This document shows, piece after piece, positions 43,499 through 52,590 of a DNA stretch of 64,000 bases. Made by a program: the position numbers and the translations under genes. The notes under the pieces are model-generated. The model was not told the DNA's origin. It searched no databases and saw only the letters and a list, made by a program, of their open reading frames with translations. The stretch comes from an uncultured Clostridia bacterium. Lineage in GTDB: Bacteria; Bacillota; Clostridia; Christensenellales; UBA1242. Every line of letters begins with the position of its first letter. The first letter of the stretch is position 1. The stretch spans positions 1-64,000 of the forward strand of contig CAKVID010000002.1 in NCBI GenBank assembly GCA_934754355.1, read 5' to 3'.

Positions 43499-43540
43499 TA
43501 TTAAAATCACATATTAATTTTATATTTAAAGTATAAAAAG

Positions 43541-43569
43541 AAAAAAGCACCATAACTGGTGCTTTTTTT
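43541..43569 (+). terminator. Terminator of the PFOR gene
   Basis: AAAAAAGCACCA TAAC TGGTGCTTTTTTT, 43 bases after the stop. The stem core is nearly the same as that of the tRNA-Leu terminators (AAGCACC/GGTGCTT). Confidence 0.85.
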
Positions 43570-43804
43570 GAGATGTGAAATATAAAACAACACAATCCCG
43601 CAATCTAATAAAAGATTGTCAAATAAGGGAATCGCAAAACCTGAAGTACAATCATAGCATTGCTACCCAAAAAGTATAATGTTGACATATAGCAATATAC
43701 TATATGTTCATTACAATAGTATGTTGTATAATTTAAGAATTTTTATTCGTGGATATTTTTAATTTATTTTATCCAAATTTTTCTAATTAATAATTATAGA
43801 AATC
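43570..43804. other. Non-coding stretch with landmarks like the tRNA-end units
   Basis: No gene. After the PFOR terminator come a GCAATCT/AGATTGT hairpin (about 43600-43620), GGGAATCGCAAAACC, GTACAATCATAGCATTGCTACCC (about 43646-43668), and ACATATAG/CTATATGT (43686-43709) overlapping a TTGACA. The order resembles the units behind tRNA-Leu. The sequence match is partial. Confidence 0.4.
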
Positions 43805-45805
43805 TTAAAACATAGATAATTTTTTATCTCTATTTCTTCGTATAATACTTGCTATTTCTTTAGATACATTATCAGCAGTTAAACCAAATTTATTGTACAA
43901 ATCTACTGGGCTAGCACTTGCTCCAAATTGATCTACACCAAAGCATTTACCGTATTTGCCAACATACTTATACCAACCACTTGTACTACCCGCTTCAATT
44001 GAGAATACCGATTTTAGATTATCTGGAATAATACTATTTCTGTATTTATCTGTTTGTTCGTCAAATAATTCTAAACATGGCATAGATACAACTCTTATAT
44101 TATAACCCTTGTCTTCAAGTATTTTTTTGGTATCAAGTGCCAAACTTACTTCACTACCAGTAGCAAGAATAACACCATTCAACTCGCCCTTATCCTCTCT
44201 AGATACAATATATCCACCAAATTTGATATCTTCTAATTTGTTTTCAAAATTAACAAGTGTTTGTCTAGAAAGAATGATATTGCTTGGTTTATTTGCTTGA
44301 AGTGCCACATTCATACAGCCTTCTACTTCATTCAAATTTGCTGGACGGAAAGTATACATATTAGGAATATTTCTAACAGCCCATAATTGTTCACAAGGTT
44401 GATGTGTTGGTCCATCTTCTCCTACAGCGATACTATCGTGAGTGAAGATAGAGATTGCTTTAAGACTCATTATTGCCCTTACTCTTAGTGCTGATTTCAT
44501 ATAATCACTGAAAGACAAAAAAGTACTATCAATTGGAAGCAAACCTCCGCCATATAATGCTAGACCATTGCTTATACAACCCATTGCAAATTCTCTAATA
44601 CCTACCTTTAAATTTCTATTAGAGAAATTATCATTTATTGCCCCAGATGCTGAGTATTTTACTTTTGTAGAAGAACTTAAGTCTGCCGAAGAACAAATGA
44701 TATTGTGATATGCTTGACACAATTCTTGAAGTGCAATATTTCCCAAATCTCTACCAGAATAGTCTTTTAGAATTTCAATCTCATTCAAGAATACTTGTGA
44801 ATTACTAAAATCTTGCTTGATAAATTTATTTAGTAATTTATAATCTCCGGGATAAGCCCTACTATATACTTTTAGTTTTTCTTTGCTAGATTTTTTGAAT
44901 TGGTCAAATCTTTTCCTTAAGAATACAAAATCCCTTGCTACATCTGTTTCTAATTCAAATGGTGCGGTATTTACTTCTAATTTTTCTCTTAATAATTTAA
45001 CATTATCTGCACCCAATACTTGACCATGCGACTTATTACTGCCCTCGTATACACTTCCAAAGCCAATTTTGGTATTAATCTGAATAAATGTTGGCTTATC
45101 CTTACTTTGTTTTGCTAACATCATTGCCCCTACAATTTGATCAACATCATTGCCGTCATTTACTTCAATTGTATTGAAACCTATGCTCTGCATATAAGCA
45201 AGTGTATTTTGTCCCATTACGCCCGAAATATCGCTATCTAGCGTTACTTTATTACAATCGTACAACACAATTAGTTTATTCAATTTAAGTGTTCCTGCCA
45301 AACTTAGAGCCTCGTAACTAACCCCCTCCATCAAACAGCCTTCGCCCACTAAAGTATAGGTGTAATTATCAAATAGCGTTAAATCTGGTTTATTGAATTT
45401 ATTAGCCATTAATTTCTCGGCAATGGCTAGTCCAACAGCAGTAGCAACTCCCTGACCTAGAGGGCCAGTTGAGGCATCTATTCCCGGTGTTACATTAATT
45501 TCTGGATGTCCGGGTGTAATACTGTCTAACTTTCTAAATGCTTTCAAATCTTCCATTGATATTTTATAACCGAAAGCGTGTAAAGTAGCATAAAGAATAC
45601 TACTTCCATGTCCTGCCGACATTACAAATCTATCTCTAAATAGATTAAGTGGGTCTTCTGGATTAACATTAATAATCTTGGAATAAAGAGCATAAAGAAT
45701 TGGTGCAGCGTCAAGAGCAATACCTGGGTGTCCACTCTTTGCATTTTCTATCATATCAATAGCAAGTATTCTCAAATTATTAACATTTTTATTATCCATT
45801 TTCAT
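43805..45805 (-). CDS. tkt: Transketolase
   Basis: 666 residues from ATG at 45805, chosen for the AGAAGGA upstream (an in-frame start at 45838 would overlap the preceding gene). Thiamine signature GEGCLMEGVSYEAL with D-C-N, GHPGIALDAAP near the N-terminus, SAGHGS, and EDGPTHQP. It moves two-carbon units in the pentose phosphate pathway. The preceding gene encodes a shikimate-kinase-like protein 13 bases away. Confidence 0.96.
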   Translation of the reverse strand: MKMDNKNVNNLRILAIDMIENAKSGHPGIALDAAPILYALYSKIINVNPEDPLNLFRDRFVMSAGHGSSILYATLHAFGYKISMEDLKAFRKLDSITPGHPEINVTPGIDASTGPLGQGVATAVGLAIAEKLMANKFNKPDLTLFDNYTYTLVGEGCLMEGVSYEALSLAGTLKLNKLIVLYDCNKVTLDSDISGVMGQNTLAYMQSIGFNTIEVNDGNDVDQIVGAMMLAKQSKDKPTFIQINTKIGFGSVYEGSNKSHGQVLGADNVKLLREKLEVNTAPFELETDVARDFVFLRKRFDQFKKSSKEKLKVYSRAYPGDYKLLNKFIKQDFSNSQVFLNEIEILKDYSGRDLGNIALQELCQAYHNIICSSADLSSSTKVKYSASGAINDNFSNRNLKVGIREFAMGCISNGLALYGGGLLPIDSTFLSFSDYMKSALRVRAIMSLKAISIFTHDSIAVGEDGPTHQPCEQLWAVRNIPNMYTFRPANLNEVEGCMNVALQANKPSNIILSRQTLVNFENKLEDIKFGGYIVSREDKGELNGVILATGSEVSLALDTKKILEDKGYNIRVVSMPCLELFDEQTDKYRNSIIPDNLKSVFSIEAGSTSGWYKYVGKYGKCFGVDQFGASASPVDLYNKFGLTADNVSKEIASIIRRNRDKKLSMF

Positions 45806-45818
45806 ATTTTCATTCCTT

Positions 45819-46325
45819 CTATTTTTCGTAATATCCAAGTAATTTTTGCATAATCAGACCCAGTAATTCTTCGCCTTCGATATCTTTACAATCAACTACT
45901 ATATCTGCCTTTTTGCTACAAATAAAGTCTCTATCTTTGAATAAATCAATATTTAGGCTTTTTGCACTATCCGACATGCGTTCTTCTAATATTTCTTTTT
46001 TATATCTATTCAAACTTAGTTTGAGGTAGATTATTAAACAATTTTCTTTAATAAATTTATAATTGGTTTCAGTGTTTAGCAATTGATATTCAATATTTAT
46101 AATTGTATTTTCATATGTGCAAATTCTTTTTAAGATTGCTGTTTCTTTTCTTTCTAAGTAATCTTTGCCACACATCTCTTCCATTCTACTAATATCAAAC
46201 AGTTCAAATTGTATTATTTCGCTTGCATTCGCATAAAACATATCCAATTTTTTAGATAACTCTAATGCATTTTTATCTACAAATTGATTTGATAAACCAA
46301 CTAAGCAAATGTTTGCTTTTGGCAT
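45819..46325 (-). CDS. Shikimate-kinase-like protein without a P-loop
   Basis: 168 residues from ATG at 46325 (AAAGGGGGTG four bases upstream; the frame extends to 46358). Size and layout are those of shikimate kinase, with an N-terminal strand-helix NICLVGLSNQFVDKNALEL where the P-loop GxxGxGKS/T should be; it is lost. A DYLERKETAIL stretch and the C-terminal ADIVVDC strand also fit. Probably a non-catalytic relative. It sits just upstream of tkt, so a link to pentose phosphate or aromatic precursor metabolism is possible but only positional. Confidence 0.7.
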   Translation of the reverse strand: MPKANICLVGLSNQFVDKNALELSKKLDMFYANASEIIQFELFDISRMEEMCGKDYLERKETAILKRICTYENTIINIEYQLLNTETNYKFIKENCLIIYLKLSLNRYKKEILEERMSDSAKSLNIDLFKDRDFICSKKADIVVDCKDIEGEELLGLIMQKLLGYYEK

Positions 46326-46496
46326 AGACACCCCCTTTAAGATTGCTGATATTTTCAAAATAATTGCTAAAAATCTTGAAACAATCTACATTATTTAATA
46401 CTGTAATTAAAATCAAAAAAGCAACAATCTCTAAAGATAATTTTACAATAATTTTACAACTTTTACAATAATATTTGGTAAAATAATTGCAAAAAT

Positions 46497-47645
46497 TTAG
46501 TTTTTATTATGTATTAATTTTTCTTCTTGTTCTTTTAGAAGAGTGTACTTTCTATTTTGTGTATCAAATCGTCTTTTTTTCTTCCAAATCTTGTAATATG
46601 GTCTTAACAAAATGATAATTATGTAAGTCACACATATTATAACATAGATATAATAACTTACAAAATTGTAATCGTCTACATTTTTAATAATATCTATTTT
46701 TATTTCATTCTCTAGTGCAAATATTATATTCCCAGAGGTCTTAGTACTTCTGAAATTATCAAAAGTGTTCCTACTATTTGTTTTATCATATTCAAGCAAT
46801 CTTTTGAGTGTCTCATTTGCTGGGTGTCCATAACTATTAACACCACTACTTGCAACTACATATTGCGGACTAGTAACTTTTATGAAATTTTCGCTATTTG
46901 AATATTTACTTCCATGATGAGATAATTTCAAAATATCACAATTAAGCAAATCTGTATCGTAATTTTCTATTATTTTTCTTTCAGATTTTTCAGATATATC
47001 TCCAGCCAAAATAACTTTCTTGCCACTATCATTTATTACAATTAGCGGAGAAAATTCATTAGTATCAAGGTTATTGTAATTATCCAAATATTCATAAGGT
47101 GTTAAGATATTAATTTTTGCATTTCCCTCATGCAAAATTTTATTTTTGGTTATTTCTGTATGCACATTTTTGACAAGAGTTGTTTGCAGAATATCCCTAT
47201 ATGTTACATTCTCACACGCTGGGGATTTATTCTCCGATATTTCATAAATTGCTGGGCGATAGAATATTCCTACTTGATAATTATCTAGTATAAATTTGAT
47301 ATTGCCACTATGGTCTACATCGGGGTGAGTAAGTAATAAATAATCTATCTTCTTCTTTCCACGCAAAACTACATTATCCAAGTAATTAGATAATTTATGT
47401 TTATATTCTTTTGTCCCACTATCTACAAGCATCACTTTATCATTTGGAAATTTGATAGCAATAGCATCACCTTGGCCTACATCAATAAAATGAACTTGTG
47501 TACTATCTGTAGTAGAAATTTTAGGTTTAAGTAGTAAAATAACCTCCATAGTGCTAGCAAAAATTCCAGATATTAGAACGAGAACAAGCAGTATTACAAG
47601 AAAAATATTTTTCTTTAAATAATTTTTGGTTTTGTTTAGGTTCAT
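46497..47645 (-). CDS. ComEC-like metallo-beta-lactamase-fold protein
   Basis: 382 residues. N-terminal membrane helix (about 13-36), then an MBL domain with FIDVGQGDA (about 53-61), THPDVDHSG (106-114), LAGDISE and SHHGS, as in the C-terminal domain of the DNA-uptake protein ComEC and related nucleases or phosphodiesterases. A second membrane helix near 330-352 and a basic tail follow, so it is anchored at both ends. It lacks the ComEC channel domain. Overlaps the patatin gene by four bases (ATGA). Confidence 0.85.
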   Translation of the reverse strand: MNLNKTKNYLKKNIFLVILLVLVLISGIFASTMEVILLLKPKISTTDSTQVHFIDVGQGDAIAIKFPNDKVMLVDSGTKEYKHKLSNYLDNVVLRGKKKIDYLLLTHPDVDHSGNIKFILDNYQVGIFYRPAIYEISENKSPACENVTYRDILQTTLVKNVHTEITKNKILHEGNAKINILTPYEYLDNYNNLDTNEFSPLIVINDSGKKVILAGDISEKSERKIIENYDTDLLNCDILKLSHHGSKYSNSENFIKVTSPQYVVASSGVNSYGHPANETLKRLLEYDKTNSRNTFDNFRSTKTSGNIIFALENEIKIDIIKNVDDYNFVSYYIYVIICVTYIIIILLRPYYKIWKKKRRFDTQNRKYTLLKEQEEKLIHNKN

Positions 47646-48484
47646 ATATTAATTTTTCTCCAACTCCACCAATGTTTTTTAAGTTTCTTTTTTCTAAAGA
47701 GTTCTTTAATCTTTGGCATCATTTCTTTAGTTGCTTTATAGCCCTCTTCAATCATTTCCATCATTCCATCGGTTTTTGATGCTCTAAAGCGTTTTAAATC
47801 GGGTTTAACCATTATATCTGCATTAAGATAGCCCTTAATAGCGTTACTTTTCATCATTACATCAATGCTTGCCATTAGCAAATCTAGATATTTAGTCGAT
47901 TTTGCACCATTTCCTCTGGTAGAATTAATATCTATTGCAACAACAGCATCACAACCTAGTTTTCTTAGAACATCAGCTGGAATTGTATTCTGAAGTCCAC
48001 CATCAAAAAGCAATTTATCTTCAAAATTAACTGCGTTAAATACAGTAGGAACTGCACAACTACCAGCAAGAGCCTTGCACAATCTACCATGAGTAATATC
48101 TACCTCATTACCAGATATCATATCTACAGCAACTGCACAGAAAGGTGTTTTCAAGTCTTCGACATTAATATCGCCCATTGTTCTAATAACTATATTTTCT
48201 ATTCCTTCTGTTGAGCTTGGCATGAATGGAATTTTGCTAGTTCTAATATCTTTAACCTTAATAGTTTTAGCTATTTCTTCCATTTGCGAACTAAGTACTC
48301 CATAAGACATCATAGCACCAACAACTGAACCAATAGAAGTGCCAGCAATATAATCAAATTTGATATTTTCTTCTTCAAATGCCTTAATTACACCAATTAA
48401 TGCAAAGCCTCTAGCCCCACCACCACCAAGAGCTAATCCTATTTTTTTATATTTTTTTAGTTTTGGAGCAACTAAAATTTCCAT
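47642..48484 (-). CDS. Patatin-like phospholipase (RssA/YlbK type)
   Basis: 280 residues. Oxyanion loop GGGGARG (20-26), nucleophile serine in GTSIGS (48-53) and the catalytic aspartate in DGGLQN (near 162). Patatins are lipid acyl hydrolases; bacterial RssA-type members have unknown substrates. The C-terminus is basic. Coupled to the MBL gene by an ATGA overlap. GAGGG precedes the ATG. Confidence 0.92.
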   Translation of the reverse strand: MEILVAPKLKKYKKIGLALGGGGARGFALIGVIKAFEEENIKFDYIAGTSIGSVVGAMMSYGVLSSQMEEIAKTIKVKDIRTSKIPFMPSSTEGIENIVIRTMGDINVEDLKTPFCAVAVDMISGNEVDITHGRLCKALAGSCAVPTVFNAVNFEDKLLFDGGLQNTIPADVLRKLGCDAVVAIDINSTRGNGAKSTKYLDLLMASIDVMMKSNAIKGYLNADIMVKPDLKRFRASKTDGMMEMIEEGYKATKEMMPKIKELFRKKKLKKHWWSWRKINI

Positions 48485-48622
48485 AATTTCCCTCTATTTA
48501 TATTTTTTTATATTATATACTAAACAACTATTCGGAACAAACAAAATTAACAATAATTATTTTTTTGAATTTTCATCAATTTTTAATTATTTACAAATAA
48601 ATAAAATCAAATAATAATTAAT

Positions 48623-48650
48623 TTGAAATAAATTGCTTTTGTAGTATAAT
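48623..48650 (+). promoter_or_regulatory. Promoter of ung
   Basis: TTGAAA (48623-48628), 16-bp spacer, TATAAT (48645-48650), 26 bases before the ATG. Confidence 0.65.
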
Positions 48651-48675
48651 TATTTTGAGAGGTTAATAAAAATAT

Positions 48676-49353
48676 ATGTTTATAATTAAGAAAAATTGGT
48701 ATGAAAAATTAAAAGACGAATTTGAAAGTACTGAGTACAAGAACTTAGAAACTTGGCTAAATAATGAATACAAAACAAAAACAATTTATCCTACCCCAGA
48801 GAATGTATTTAATGCTCTTAATTTAGTTAAATTTGATGATGTAAAAGTAGTTATCATTGGTCAAGACCCATATCATAATCCCAACCAAGCACATGGGTTA
48901 TCTTTCTCGGTAGAAAATGATATTGCCATTCCACCATCGCTTCAGAATATCTACAAAGAATTGCATGATGATTTAGGTTGTTATATTCCTAATAATGGTA
49001 ATTTGACCAAATGGGCAAAACAAGGCGTGTTACTACTTAATAGTGTATTAACAGTTGAAAGAAACAAACCTAATAGTCACAAGAATAAAGGCTGGGAAAA
49101 AATTACTAGTAAAGTAGTAGAATTACTAAATGAAAGACAAAATCCTGTAATATTTTTGTTATGGGGTGCAAATGCCAAAGCAATTGGCAAAAACATAGAC
49201 ACAAGCAGACATTATGTTTTAACTGCTGTTCACCCTAGCCCAATGAGTGCTAATCAAGGTGGCTGGTTTGGTTGCAAACATTTTAGTAAATGTAATGAAA
49301 TTCTAAAATCTTTAGGACAAGAGCCAATAGACTGGCAAATAGAAAATATATAA
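48676..49353 (+). CDS. ung: Uracil-DNA glycosylase
   Basis: 225 residues, normal family length. Water-activating GQDPYH (62-67, catalytic D64), the AHGLSFSV motif, LLNSVLTVE, and the leucine/histidine loop HPSPMSANQGG (near 187). It removes uracil from DNA. The GAGAGG ribosome binding site is 13 bases from the ATG, longer than usual, but a stop codon in frame at 48667 rules out an upstream start. Confidence 0.97.
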   Translation: MFIIKKNWYEKLKDEFESTEYKNLETWLNNEYKTKTIYPTPENVFNALNLVKFDDVKVVIIGQDPYHNPNQAHGLSFSVENDIAIPPSLQNIYKELHDDLGCYIPNNGNLTKWAKQGVLLLNSVLTVERNKPNSHKNKGWEKITSKVVELLNERQNPVIFLLWGANAKAIGKNIDTSRHYVLTAVHPSPMSANQGGWFGCKHFSKCNEILKSLGQEPIDWQIENI

Positions 49354-49363
49354 ATAGACACTA

Positions 49364-49392
49364 TTTACAAATATCAAAAACTGTAGTAAAAT
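49364..49392 (+). promoter_or_regulatory. Promoter of the DUF2726-like gene
   Basis: TTTACA (49364-49369), 17-bp spacer, TAAAAT (49387-49392), 26 bases before the ATG. Confidence 0.55.
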
Positions 49393-49418
49393 ATAAACAT
49401 ATTTTATAGAGGTGAAAT

Positions 49419-50003
49419 ATGAATTTATTATTATCTACATTTACCGAAGTAATCTTACCACTTATATTCTTGGTTATAGGGTTGGTTAGTTGTTTCTTTA
49501 TTTATCGTGCAGTCAAAAAGAAGTTTAATAAACCAGTAGATGCAGCACTTCAAAGAAACACCACTCCACAAGTAAAATTGAAAGAGAGTTATTGTACAGA
49601 GAAAGAAATGATATTCTTAAATGCCTTACACAAAGCATTACCAAGAGAATGTATATCATTTCCGAATGTTGGTGTATCAAAACTAATTGAACCAAAAGGC
49701 AACTTAGTTGACTACAAAAGCGTTATGGATAAATATGTTGATATATGTATTTTTCTAAGAAAAGGAATGAAACCAATTCTAGTAATAGATTTGTTTGAAG
49801 CAAGCCCAGTTGCTCAACAATTAAAGAAATTTGATGAAAATGTACTATCTATATTGAAGGAAGTTAAAATTCCTGTATTACACAAACAAATTGAAGCAGA
49901 ATACAATATTGAAGAATTAAAAATTCAAATACTCAAAGCCATGAATAGCACAACTGTTGCCTACCTTAAAGACAAAATAATTAATGATAGTGTCAGAAAA
50001 TAA
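49419..50003 (+). CDS. DUF2726-like membrane-anchored protein
   Basis: 194 residues. One N-terminal membrane helix (about 9-31), then a domain matching the DUF2726 pattern: TEKEMIFLNALHKAL (about 58-72), VDICIFLRKGMKPILVIDL (about 107-125) and LKEVKIPVLHK. DUF2726 resembles nuclease-like folds; here the usual D-D/E and S-H residues after IDL are not clear, so activity is doubtful. AGAGGTG precedes the ATG. Confidence 0.75.
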   Translation: MNLLLSTFTEVILPLIFLVIGLVSCFFIYRAVKKKFNKPVDAALQRNTTPQVKLKESYCTEKEMIFLNALHKALPRECISFPNVGVSKLIEPKGNLVDYKSVMDKYVDICIFLRKGMKPILVIDLFEASPVAQQLKKFDENVLSILKEVKIPVLHKQIEAEYNIEELKIQILKAMNSTTVAYLKDKIINDSVRK

Positions 50004-50041
50004 ATAATTACTGACAAAATATCAAATAAATTACAAAAAAT

Positions 50042-50081
50042 AAAAAGTGACGGAATTTTATATATTTTCATCACTTTTTTT
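50042..50081. terminator. Bidirectional terminator between convergent genes
   Basis: AAAAAGTGA...TCACTTTTTTT with an inner AT-rich loop, between the DUF2726-like gene and the flavoprotein gene. Confidence 0.75.
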
Positions 50082-50100
50082 GTTTATTAATTTAAAATGT

Positions 50101-50961
50101 TTATTTATTTAAAAATTTAATTGCTTCTGTTGCAGCGATTGCACCATCAGAGCAAGCAGTAATAATTTGTTTTAATGATTTTTTTCTAACATCACCTGCT
50201 ACAAATACATTAGATTTATTTGTGTGCATATCTGCATCTGACAGTATTTGATTATTTTCGATATTAATATAATTTCTATACAAATCCAAATTTGAGTATT
50301 TACCCAAGTCTATAAAAATACCATCACAATCCAAAGTTTGTTTTTTGCCATCTACATCTATAGTTATATTCTTAACAACATTATCTCCTGTAATTTCTAC
50401 GGGCTTAATATTACTTAATACTTTTACATTAGAATTTTGATAACCATTTGAAGTATCTAATACTGTAATATCTTTACTGATATTTAATAAATAATCTACA
50501 TCTTTTTTTGCTGAGTTATTATTTGTAAAGACTACTAATTTTTTATTTTTATATAAATTTCCATCACATATTGCACAATAACTAACACCTTTAAATTTGA
50601 AAATATCTTCTCCTTCTATATTTAGTTTTCTAGGAGACGAACCACAAGCAATTATAAGTGCTTTATATTCTATTTGATTTTTATCAGCCATAGTAATTTT
50701 ATTATTATCAAAGTCGATACTAACTATAGTTCCAAATTCAAAATTTACTCCAAATTGCATACATTGCATTTGCATATTTTGTACCAACTCAATCCCGTCT
50801 ACTTTTACAAAACCCGGATAGTTTTCAATACTCTTTAGATTAGCAGTTGTTCCGCCTAAATTATTCTCTTCAATAATTAGCACACTTTTATTTGCCCTAC
50901 CTGCATAAATGCCAGCAGTAAGACCTGCCACGCCACTACCTATTATTACAATATCTATCAT
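50101..50961 (-). CDS. Thioredoxin-reductase-like flavoprotein lacking the NADPH motif
   Basis: 286 residues from ATG at 50961 (GGAG seven bases upstream). FAD site GSGVAGLTAG (8-17), redox CAIC (129-132) followed by DG, and the C-terminal FAD motif GDVRKKSLKQIITA. The second dinucleotide site reads FTNNNSA (145-151) where thioredoxin reductase has GGGxSA, and the downstream HRRxxxR is absent. Clostridial ferredoxin-dependent flavin thioredoxin reductases share this loss, so ferredoxin is the likely electron donor; this is inference. Confidence 0.88.
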   Translation of the reverse strand: MIDIVIIGSGVAGLTAGIYAGRANKSVLIIEENNLGGTTANLKSIENYPGFVKVDGIELVQNMQMQCMQFGVNFEFGTIVSIDFDNNKITMADKNQIEYKALIIACGSSPRKLNIEGEDIFKFKGVSYCAICDGNLYKNKKLVVFTNNNSAKKDVDYLLNISKDITVLDTSNGYQNSNVKVLSNIKPVEITGDNVVKNITIDVDGKKQTLDCDGIFIDLGKYSNLDLYRNYINIENNQILSDADMHTNKSNVFVAGDVRKKSLKQIITACSDGAIAATEAIKFLNK

Positions 50962-51026
50962 TATATACTCCACATTGAATTATTTGCTTAATTCTCTATT
51001 ATTATATCAAATATAGAAATTAAATA

Positions 51027-51062
51027 CAAAAAAAGTTGGCAAAATAGTGTCAACTTTTTTTA
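51027..51062 (-). terminator. Terminator of the alpha ribosomal operon
   Basis: AAAAAAAGTTG...CAACTTTTTTT stem with T-run on the minus strand, 20 bases after rplQ. Confidence 0.85.
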
Positions 51063-51080
51063 ATATTTAAACAAACATAA

Positions 51081-51584
51081 TTAAACTAATTCAATAATAG
51101 CCATCTCAGCATTATCGCCATTTCTAGTACCCAATTTGATAATTCTTGTATAGCCACCACCAATACCTAGAGTTTCTTTTCTGCTAGCATATTTAGGAGC
51201 ATAAACATTAAATATTTTCTCAATAAGAGGGTGTTTGATATCTTCTGTACGCTTAACATAATCTGCTTTAGATTCTTTGTCTGCTCTTACTTCTTGGATA
51301 TCATACAATTTGCTCATCAAATCTCTACGGCAACTAAGTTTCTTTGCACCGTCATTGATTACTTCTTTGTTAACTTTTACACCTTTTTCATCAGTTGTAG
51401 TTTTAGTTGTTTTAACAACATCATCATATGTGTTGATAGCTTTGGTCAAAAGTTTCTCAGCATATGTTCTTACTTCTTTTGCTTTTTCTAGTGTAGTCTC
51501 AATTTTTCCATACCAAAGAAGATTTGTAGCAAGACTGCGTATAACTGCCAATCTTTGATCTGTAGGTCTATTTAATTTTCTCAT
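51081..51584 (-). CDS. rplQ: 50S ribosomal protein L17, with an insertion
   Basis: 167 residues against about 113-125 in most bacteria. The conserved ends are clear: RKLNRPTDQRLAVIRSL at the N-terminus and GGGYTRIIKLG..AEMAIIELV at the C-terminus. The extra residues lie between about 58 and 115 and are charged (KTTTDEKGVKVNKEV, RADKESKADYVKR). L17 binds 23S rRNA near the exit tunnel. Last gene of the operon, 21 bases after rpoA. Confidence 0.95.
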   Translation of the reverse strand: MRKLNRPTDQRLAVIRSLATNLLWYGKIETTLEKAKEVRTYAEKLLTKAINTYDDVVKTTKTTTDEKGVKVNKEVINDGAKKLSCRRDLMSKLYDIQEVRADKESKADYVKRTEDIKHPLIEKIFNVYAPKYASRKETLGIGGGYTRIIKLGTRNGDNAEMAIIELV

Positions 51585-51605
51585 TTATACAAATTCTCCC
51601 TTAAA

Positions 51606-52559
51606 TTATTCTTCGTCATTTCTTAGTGACAAACCAAAACTTTGAAGTTTAGCAGCCACTTCTTCTAGAGATCTCTTACCTAAATTCTTAACTTTAGCCA
51701 AATCACTCTCAGATTTCTTTGTTAGATCTGCAACGGTATTAATACCTGCTCTCTTCAAACAATTGTAACTTCTAACTGACAAATCAATATCCTCAATTGT
51801 CATCTCCAATACTTTTGTCTGTTTATCTTCTTCACGACTAACAAGAATATCCATTTGTGACATACTCTCAACCAAATCAACAAACAAACCAATGTGGTCT
51901 TGTACCAATTTACCAGATAAAGATATAACTTCTCTAGCAGATAGAGTACCATTTGTTTCTACTTCGATTGTAAGTTTATCGTAGTCAATGCTTTGACCAA
52001 CACGGGTATTTCCTACAAAGTAATTAACTTTTTTAACTGGTGTAAATATGCTATCTACAGCGATATAGCCAATTGGCATATCTTCTCTTTTATTTGCATC
52101 AGCAGGAACATAACCTCTACCTCTACCAATGTATACTTCTAATTCAAATTTAGCAGTATCATCTAGAGTACATATATGAAGGTCTGGATTTAAGATTTCA
52201 ACCAAATCATTTGGCTCAAAATCTGCAGCAGTAACTTCGCCTGCACCATACTTATTTATTCTTAATATAGTTGTGAAATCTTTAGCAGTATCGAAACTTT
52301 TTACTGCCAAATTTTTGATATTTAAGACAATGTCTACAACATCTTCTGTAACACCTTTAATTGTAGAAAACTCGTGTTGAACACCGCTTATTTTAATTCC
52401 AACTGGAGCAGCGCCTGGAAGAGCAGACAAAAGTACTCTTCTTAGACAGTTGCCAAGTGTAATTCCAAAACCTCTATCCAATGGTTCTACAACAAATCTT
52501 GCAAAACACCCATTGTCAGTTTCTTCACAAGTAATTCTTGGTTTTTCAATTTCCATCAT
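51606..52559 (-). CDS. rpoA: RNA polymerase alpha subunit
   Basis: 317 residues. N-terminal assembly domain with RGFGITLGNCLRRVLLSALPG (first part at about 28-40) and a C-terminal domain (about 250-317) with LTIEDIDLSVRSYNCLKRAG-like start and KVKNLGKRSLEEV. Normal bacterial length. It dimerises to nucleate RNA polymerase. GAGGAAA precedes the start; an ATG-ATG doublet makes the exact start uncertain by one codon. Confidence 0.98.
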   Translation of the reverse strand: MMEIEKPRITCEETDNGCFARFVVEPLDRGFGITLGNCLRRVLLSALPGAAPVGIKISGVQHEFSTIKGVTEDVVDIVLNIKNLAVKSFDTAKDFTTILRINKYGAGEVTAADFEPNDLVEILNPDLHICTLDDTAKFELEVYIGRGRGYVPADANKREDMPIGYIAVDSIFTPVKKVNYFVGNTRVGQSIDYDKLTIEVETNGTLSAREVISLSGKLVQDHIGLFVDLVESMSQMDILVSREEDKQTKVLEMTIEDIDLSVRSYNCLKRAGINTVADLTKKSESDLAKVKNLGKRSLEEVAAKLQSFGLSLRNDEE

Positions 52560-52590
52560 GTGACTTTCCTCACTTAAAATTTATTATTTA

